Shown piece after piece: positions 7,097-10,828 of a stretch of 10,828 nt of DNA. The translations under genes were made by a program, and so were the position numbers. Origin of the DNA: JBHIAG01 sp046758465. GTDB lineage: Bacteria > Acidobacteriota > Terriglobia > Acidiferrales > 2-02-FULL-67-57. Under the pieces are notes generated by a model that worked only from the letters and a program-made list of their open reading frames with translations, was not told where the DNA came from and did no database searches. Every line of letters begins with the position of its first letter. Within the stretch, counting starts at the first letter, position 1. Location: contig JBHIAG010000077.1 of assembly GCA_046758465.1 (NCBI GenBank), positions 1 to 10,828 of the forward strand. The letters are read 5' to 3'.

Positions 7097-7127
7097 GTGC
7101 CCGTGCGGAATTGACCCCCACGGGCGC
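7097..7127. repeat. Inverted repeat overlapping the -35 region of gap
   Basis: GTGCCCGTG (7097-7105) is complementary to CACGGGCGC (7119-7127), with seven Watson-Crick pairs plus one G-T and one G-C pair. The 13-base centre contains the gap -35 box. It begins eight bases after the stop of the upstream gene. As DNA it could be an operator; as RNA from upstream it could be a weak terminator, though no T-run follows. Confidence 0.4.
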
Positions 7128-7140
7128 AAGACGCTATGAT
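7111..7140 (+). promoter_or_regulatory. Sigma70-type promoter of the gap-pgk-tpiA-secG cluster
   Basis: TTGACC (7111-7116) and TATGAT (7135-7140) with an 18-base spacer form a near-consensus promoter. Transcription would begin near 7147, leaving a leader of about 58 bases that ends with a strong Shine-Dalgarno (GGGGGAGGT) before gap. It could drive all four downstream protein genes, since no strong terminator is seen between them. Confidence 0.65.
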
Positions 7141-7204
7141 GTGAGTTTCGCGCGTGGGGAGTCCTGCCACAGTTTCAAAGACATTGCGGGGGAGGTAGCC
7201 ACCC

Positions 7205-8209
7205 ATGGCCGTCAAAGTGGGCATCAACGGTTTTGGTCGCATCGGACGAAATATCTATCGCGCGGCGATGAATGACTCCGACATCGAGGTCGTCGCCGTC
7301 AACGACATTACCGACGCGCGCACGCTGGCGCATCTGCTCAAGTACGACTCGGTGCTCGGCAACCTCGAGGCCGAGATTGGGTGGGCGGAGGATTGCATCC
7401 GGGTCAACGGCCAGTCGATTAAGGTTTTCAAGGTGAAAGACCCGGCGCAACTGGACTGGAAGTCGCTGGGGGCCGAAATTGTGGTCGAGTCAACCGGGCT
7501 GTTCACGAAAGGTCCCGAGGCGGCCAAGCACCGGCGCGACACGGTTCGGAAAGTCATCATCTCGGCCCCCGCCACCGACCCGGACTTCACCATCGTGCTC
7601 GGTGTCAACGACAAAAGCTACGATCCCGGCAAACACCATGTTGTCTCGAATGCTTCCTGTACCACCAATTGCCTGGCCCCCGTGGTCAAGGTGCTGCACG
7701 AGAACTTCCGCATTGTGCACGGGACGATGACCACGGTGCACTCCTACACGAACGACCAGCGCCTGCTCGACCTGCCCCACAAAGACCTGCGGCGCGCCCG
7801 CGCGGCCGCGATGTCGATGATTCCGACTACGACCGGTGCCGCCAAGGCCCTCCACCTGGTGCTCCCCGAACTGAAGGGCAAGCTGGACGGCTATGCGCTG
7901 CGCGTGCCCACGCCGAACGTTTCGGTGGTGGACCTGGCGGTGACCGTGGAAAAGAAAACCAGCGTCGAGGAAGTCAATGCGGCTTTCCAGAAGGCCGCCC
8001 AGGCCGCGCTGAAAGGCATTCTGGCCTACAGCACGGAGGAGCTCGTCTCCATCGACTTCCGGGGCAACGCCCACTCGGCCATCTTCGACGCCCCCTACAC
8101 CCGCGTCGTCGCCGGCAACTGCGTCAAGGTGCTCGCCTGGTACGACAACGAGTGGGGCTACTCGTGCCGCTGCCGTGACCTCATCAAGTTCATGGCTGCA
8201 CGCTTTTAG
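7205..8209 (+). CDS. gap: Type I glyceraldehyde-3-phosphate dehydrogenase
   Basis: The enzyme interconverts glyceraldehyde 3-phosphate and 1,3-bisphosphoglycerate with a pyridine nucleotide in the cytosol. Its 334 residues are the normal length. The N-terminal dinucleotide-binding motif is GINGFGRIGRN (6-16). The adenosine ribose is probably read by Asp34 (AVND), which favours NAD over NADP. The active-site motif SNASCTTNC places the nucleophile at Cys152, with the paired His179 in TTVHSYTND. The C-terminal WYDNEWGYS is intact. The family's usual Gly-Ala-Lys-Lys before VIISAP is replaced by RRDTVRK, a known style in some bacterial lineages. A strong Shine-Dalgarno GGAGG (7191-7195) lies nine bases before the ATG. 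It is the first gene of a cluster with pgk and tpiA, whose products act on adjacent triose-phosphate steps. Confidence 0.98.
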   Translation: MAVKVGINGFGRIGRNIYRAAMNDSDIEVVAVNDITDARTLAHLLKYDSVLGNLEAEIGWAEDCIRVNGQSIKVFKVKDPAQLDWKSLGAEIVVESTGLFTKGPEAAKHRRDTVRKVIISAPATDPDFTIVLGVNDKSYDPGKHHVVSNASCTTNCLAPVVKVLHENFRIVHGTMTTVHSYTNDQRLLDLPHKDLRRARAAAMSMIPTTTGAAKALHLVLPELKGKLDGYALRVPTPNVSVVDLAVTVEKKTSVEEVNAAFQKAAQAALKGILAYSTEELVSIDFRGNAHSAIFDAPYTRVVAGNCVKVLAWYDNEWGYSCRCRDLIKFMAARF

Positions 8210-8214
8210 CTTTT

Positions 8215-8249
8215 CGTCAGGCACGGTTTTACCTGACCGTCTGCTGACG
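8215..8249 (+). other. Intercistronic hairpin between gap and pgk
   Basis: The 73-base gap between gap and pgk contains two stacked pairings: CGTCAG (8215-8220) with CTGACG (8244-8249), and inside it ACGGT (8223-8227) with ACCGT (8236-8240) around an eight-base loop. A competing six-base pair is GTCAGG (8216-8221) with CCTGAC (8232-8237). No T-run follows, so full termination is unlikely. It may be a processing or stability element that sets the gap-to-pgk mRNA ratio, or a partial attenuator. Confidence 0.45.
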
Positions 8250-8282
8250 CACGCTGGTTTGAACCTTAGCCCCTGAGACGGC

Positions 8283-9497
8283 ATGGGGAAGTTCTCCATT
8301 CGCGACCTCGCCCTCACCGGACACCGCGTCTTCGTCCGCGTGGATTTCAACGTTCCCCTCGACGCAGCCAGCCGCGTCACGGATGACACCCGCATCCGCG
8401 AATCGCTGCCCACGATCCAGTATGCCCTGCAGCAGCGCGCGCGCGTCGTCCTTAGCTCGCACCTCGGGCGGCCCAAGGGCAAACCCAACCCGAAGATGAG
8501 TCTGCGGCCGGTCGCCGAACGCTTGGCCACGCTGCTGGGCCAGCCTGTCCAGTTTGCCGAAGACTGCATTGGCAAGCCAGCCGAGCAGAAGAGCCAGGCG
8601 TTGAAGGAAGGCGAGCTCCTGCTGCTGGAAAATCTGCGGTTTCATATCGAGGAGGAGAAAAACGATGCAGGTTTTGCGCGCGCGCTGGCCGGGCTCGTGG
8701 ACAAGCTCTACGTGAATGATGCTTTCGGCTCCGCCCATCGCGCACACGCCTCGACGCAAGGCATCACGCGCTTCGTCGAGCGGGCGGCGGCCGGCTTTCT
8801 GATGGAGAAGGAACTCACTTACCTGACCAAGGCCATTGCCAGTCCCGACCGGCCTTACGTGGCCGTGTTGGGCGGCGCAAAAGTCTCCGACAAGATCAAA
8901 GTCATCGCCAACCTGCTGCGCGTGGTGGATACGCTCATCCTGGGTGGAGGAATGGCCTATACATTTCTCAAGGCCAAGGGAATTCCCATCGGCACCTCGC
9001 TGGTCGAAGACGACAAACTGGCCCTGGCCGGGCAGTTGCTGGAGGAGGCGGCACGCCGGAGCGTGCAGGTGCTGCTGCCCGTGGATCACCTCGTTGCGCG
9101 GACGCTCGACCCGGCCGCTCGCACCCAAATCGTTGGCCAGCGCGAAATCCCGGATGAGCAGATGGCACTCGACATCGGGCCGAAGACTGTGGAAGCGTTC
9201 ATCTCGGCCCTCACCCGAGCCAAGACGATTCTCTGGAATGGGCCCATGGGCGTTTTTGAGCACGATGCGTTTACCCAGGGCACGCTCGCGGTGGCGCGCG
9301 CGCTGGCGGAATCAGGTGCCACCTCGATTGTCGGGGGCGGGGACTCGATCGCGGCGGTGCGCAAGGCCGGGGTGACGCAGCGGATGACCCACATTTCGAC
9401 CGGCGGGGGCGCCACCCTGGAGTTTCTCGGTGGACGCAAACTGCCTGGGGTGGAAGCCCTGACCGATCTGCCGGATCCCAAAACAGGGCAATCCTGA
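8283..9497 (+). CDS. pgk: Phosphoglycerate kinase
   Basis: The enzyme transfers phosphate between 1,3-bisphosphoglycerate and ADP, giving 3-phosphoglycerate and ATP, directly following the gap reaction. Its 404 residues are slightly longer than the usual 390 or so. Family motifs run in order: RVDFNVP (19-25), SHLGRPKG, LLENLRFH, NDAFGSAHRAHAS, the nucleotide-site GGAKVSDK (197-204), WNGPMGVFE (from 318) and GGGDS (351-355), then HISTGGGATLEFL. All are intact. The start at 8283 is set by homology; only a weak GAG precedes it, so translation may depend partly on ribosomes or mRNA from gap. Its TGA overlaps the ATG of tpiA by one base (TGATG, 9495-9499), implying translational coupling. Confidence 0.98.
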   Translation: MGKFSIRDLALTGHRVFVRVDFNVPLDAASRVTDDTRIRESLPTIQYALQQRARVVLSSHLGRPKGKPNPKMSLRPVAERLATLLGQPVQFAEDCIGKPAEQKSQALKEGELLLLENLRFHIEEEKNDAGFARALAGLVDKLYVNDAFGSAHRAHASTQGITRFVERAAAGFLMEKELTYLTKAIASPDRPYVAVLGGAKVSDKIKVIANLLRVVDTLILGGGMAYTFLKAKGIPIGTSLVEDDKLALAGQLLEEAARRSVQVLLPVDHLVARTLDPAARTQIVGQREIPDEQMALDIGPKTVEAFISALTRAKTILWNGPMGVFEHDAFTQGTLAVARALAESGATSIVGGGDSIAAVRKAGVTQRMTHISTGGGATLEFLGGRKLPGVEALTDLPDPKTGQS

Positions 9498-10246
9498 TGC
9501 GGCGCCCGGTCATCGCCGGCAACTGGAAGATGTACAAAACCACCGGGGAGACACGTGCCTTCTTCGGCGCCTTCAAGCCGCGGGTAGCCAAGGCGCGCCA
9601 GTGCGACATTGTGATTGCGCCGCCGTTCACGGCACTGACCGTGGCGGTGGAGTGCGCACAGGGTTCCAACATTGCCATCGGGGCGCAGGACGTCCACTGG
9701 GAGAAACAGGGAGCCTACACCGGCGAGGTCGCGCCCACCATGCTCACCAGCCTGGGTTGCCGCTACGTCATCATCGGCCACTCGGAGCGCCGCCAGTACT
9801 TCCACGAGAACGATGAGACGGTCAGCCGCAAGCTGGGGGCAGCCCTGGAGGCCGGGCTTACTCCCATCATTTGCGTCGGCGAACAACTCGAAGAGCGTGA
9901 AGCCGGCGCCACCGAACGCGTCCTGACCGAGCAGTTCACGCGTGGGTTGGGCGCATTGACCCCCGCGCAATTCTCTCGTATCATCATCGCCTACGAGCCG
10001 GTCTGGGCAATCGGCACCGGACGTACGGCGACGCCGGAAATGGCGTCCGAGGTGCATCGCACGCTGCGACGCCTGAGCGAAGAGCGCTTCGGGCGGGAGA
10101 CGGCGCAAAACCTGCGCATCCTCTACGGCGGGAGCGTGAAGCCTGACAACATCAAAGACCTGATGGCCCAGAGGGAAATTGACGGAGCCTTGGTGGGCGG
10201 TGCGAGCCTGGAGGCAGAGACATTCGCCGCCATCGTGAATTTCTAG
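9497..10246 (+). CDS. tpiA: Triose-phosphate isomerase
   Basis: The enzyme interconverts dihydroxyacetone phosphate and glyceraldehyde 3-phosphate, feeding the gap step. It has 249 residues, the standard TIM-barrel length. Catalytic residues are in place: Lys11 in AGNWKM, His95 in IIGHSERR and Glu167 in AYEPVWAIGTG. The phosphate-binding YGGSVKPDN and GALVGGASL segments near the C-terminus are intact. The start codon overlaps the pgk stop (TGATG), so translation is probably coupled. secG follows after 29 bases with no terminator between. Confidence 0.98.
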   Translation: MRRPVIAGNWKMYKTTGETRAFFGAFKPRVAKARQCDIVIAPPFTALTVAVECAQGSNIAIGAQDVHWEKQGAYTGEVAPTMLTSLGCRYVIIGHSERRQYFHENDETVSRKLGAALEAGLTPIICVGEQLEEREAGATERVLTEQFTRGLGALTPAQFSRIIIAYEPVWAIGTGRTATPEMASEVHRTLRRLSEERFGRETAQNLRILYGGSVKPDNIKDLMAQREIDGALVGGASLEAETFAAIVNF

Positions 10247-10275
10247 TGGTCAGCGCAGGGGCATGAGGTAAGTCA

Positions 10276-10614
10276 GTGGAGACGCTGCTCACAACCATTC
10301 ACGTTTTCGTGTGTATCGCTCTGATCCTCGTTGTACTGCTGCAGAGCGGCCGCGCCGCTGACCTGGCGGGCGCGTTCGGCGGGGCCGGCAGCCAGACTGC
10401 TTTCGGGCCGCGGGGAGCGGCGACCTTCCTTTCGAAAGCGACCACCGTGCTGGCCATCAGCTTTATGCTGACTTCGCTGGGGCTGGCGGTCTATTCGCGC
10501 CGCGGCACCACGGGCTCGGTGCTGGAGCAGACCCAGCCTCCCGTCCAGGAACAAACGGCACCTGCCCAGCCAGCCCCGCAAGAACCCGGTGAGTCGCCTC
10601 CGCCAACCGAGTAG
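10276..10614 (+). CDS. secG: SecG, subunit of the SecYEG protein translocase
   Basis: SecG is the small inner-membrane subunit that assists SecA-driven transport through SecYE. The 112-residue product has the two expected membrane segments: about 8-22 (IHVFVCIALILVVLL) and 56-73 (TTVLAISFMLTSLGLAVY). The signature QSGRAADLAGAFGG lies between them, with the loop containing SQTAFGPRG and FLSKAT. The start is GTG at 10276, supported by GAGGT (10265-10269) six bases upstream; in-frame sequence above it stops at 10264. The tail (74-112) is Pro/Gln/Thr-rich and ends at a TAG. The same frame continues for 16 more codons of the same composition to a TGA at 10663-10665, so the TAG may be a recent truncation. 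Linkage of secG to tpiA is common in bacteria. Confidence 0.93.
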   Translation: METLLTTIHVFVCIALILVVLLQSGRAADLAGAFGGAGSQTAFGPRGAATFLSKATTVLAISFMLTSLGLAVYSRRGTTGSVLEQTQPPVQEQTAPAQPAPQEPGESPPPTE

Positions 10615-10734
10615 CCGGCCCAACAGCCGGGCACCACTCAGCCGGGTCCGCCTCCGGCAAAGTGAAGTAGGGTCGGGAACGGCAGGGCGCGGAGCACAGG
10701 CTCTCGGATGAGCATTGCACTTTTTGAAGCGAGC
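10615..10734 (+). other. Region between secG and the tRNA promoter
   Basis: The first 51 bases continue the secG frame past its TAG, encoding PAQQPGTTQPGPPPAK before a TGA. They include the 8-base direct repeat CAGCCGGG. The remainder has only a short hairpin, GAGC-ACAG-GCTC (10692-10703), followed at a distance by TTTTTG at 10722-10727. No convincing terminator for the gap-to-secG transcript is seen, so read-through into the tRNA is possible. Confidence 0.4.
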
Positions 10735-10763
10735 TTTACACCGCCGAAAAACCTGAGTACAAT
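10735..10763 (+). promoter_or_regulatory. Promoter of the tRNA-Leu gene
   Basis: TTTACA (10735-10740) and TACAAT (10758-10763) each match the housekeeping consensus at five of six positions and are spaced by exactly 17 bases. Transcription would begin near 10770, only a few bases before the mature tRNA 5' end. Confidence 0.65.
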
Positions 10764-10773
10764 GAAAGCACTT

Positions 10774-10828
10774 GCGGAAGTGGTGGAACTGGCAGACACG
10801 CCGTCTTGAGGGGGCGGTGCCGAAAGGC
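10774..10828 (+). tRNA. tRNA-Leu, anticodon GAG (3' end beyond window)
   Basis: The visible 55 bases fold as a class II tRNA. The acceptor 5' strand is GCGGAAG (10774-10780), followed by TG and a D-arm GTGG...CAC with loop AACTGGCAGA. The anticodon stem CCGTC/GGCGG (10801-10805/10813-10817) closes the loop TTGAGGG, giving anticodon GAG (10808-10810). A long variable arm GCC-GAAA-GGC (10819-10828) follows, typical of tRNA-Leu. It would read CTC and CTT codons, which suits a GC-rich genome. The T-arm and acceptor 3' strand lie outside the window. Confidence 0.93.

Noticed and set aside
6292..7242. 316-codon minus-strand frame opposite the exported hypothetical protein
   Set aside because: The plus-strand frame has a signal peptide, Shine-Dalgarno and promoter. 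The minus frame crosses the gap promoter and has no recognisable features.
7490..8575. 361-codon minus-strand frame across gap and pgk
   Set aside because: It is a shadow of two certain enzyme genes and shows no independent family motif.
10774..10828. Integration (att) site at the tRNA-Leu gene
   Set aside because: tRNA genes are common integration targets, but the 3' end is outside the window and no integrase or repeat is visible.

Overview
This is a GC-rich, gene-dense chromosomal window made mostly of housekeeping genes. The gap-pgk-tpiA-secG-tRNA-Leu order, the prohibitin-type SPFH protein beside secA, and the overall protein character suggest an Acidobacteriota-like or other deep-branching Gram-negative bacterium. 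This is an inference from gene content and order; no taxonomic marker is present. No mobile element, CRISPR array, phage gene or obvious defence system was seen.

Left part (1-3869), minus strand: secA runs from its ATG at 2741 to the left edge, where it is cut inside its C-terminal zinc motif. Upstream of it lies a 288-base gap with a strong sigma70-type secA promoter. Beyond that is a prohibitin/HflC-like SPFH membrane protein gene (3869-3030). A 393-base divergent intergenic region (3870-4262) separates this block from the plus-strand genes. It is rich in inverted repeats, including a possible three-way-junction RNA whose arm can pair instead with the ribosome-binding region of the next gene.

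Middle part (4263-7089), plus strand: a GHMP-family small-molecule kinase is coupled by a TGATG overlap to a CPBP-family (Abi/CAAX-protease-like) membrane protein. Then come a 74-base palindromic element and an exported protein of unknown function with a possible BamE/SmpA-like C-terminus.

Right part (7111-10828), plus strand: a strong promoter drives gap, followed by an intercistronic hairpin, pgk, tpiA (TGATG overlap with pgk) and secG. Together these encode three consecutive glycolytic/Calvin-type enzymes (GAPDH, phosphoglycerate kinase, triose-phosphate isomerase) plus a subunit of the SecYEG translocon. A tRNA-Leu(GAG) gene with its own near-consensus promoter follows and is cut by the right edge. 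Two protein-export components (SecA, SecG) therefore flank the window.

The main points for a second look are the structured leader before the GHMP kinase, the palindromic element after the CPBP gene, the inverted repeat over the gap -35 box, the gap/pgk hairpin, and an in-frame amber codon that seems to have shortened the SecG tail. None of these is proof of a new system; the window is otherwise ordinary.
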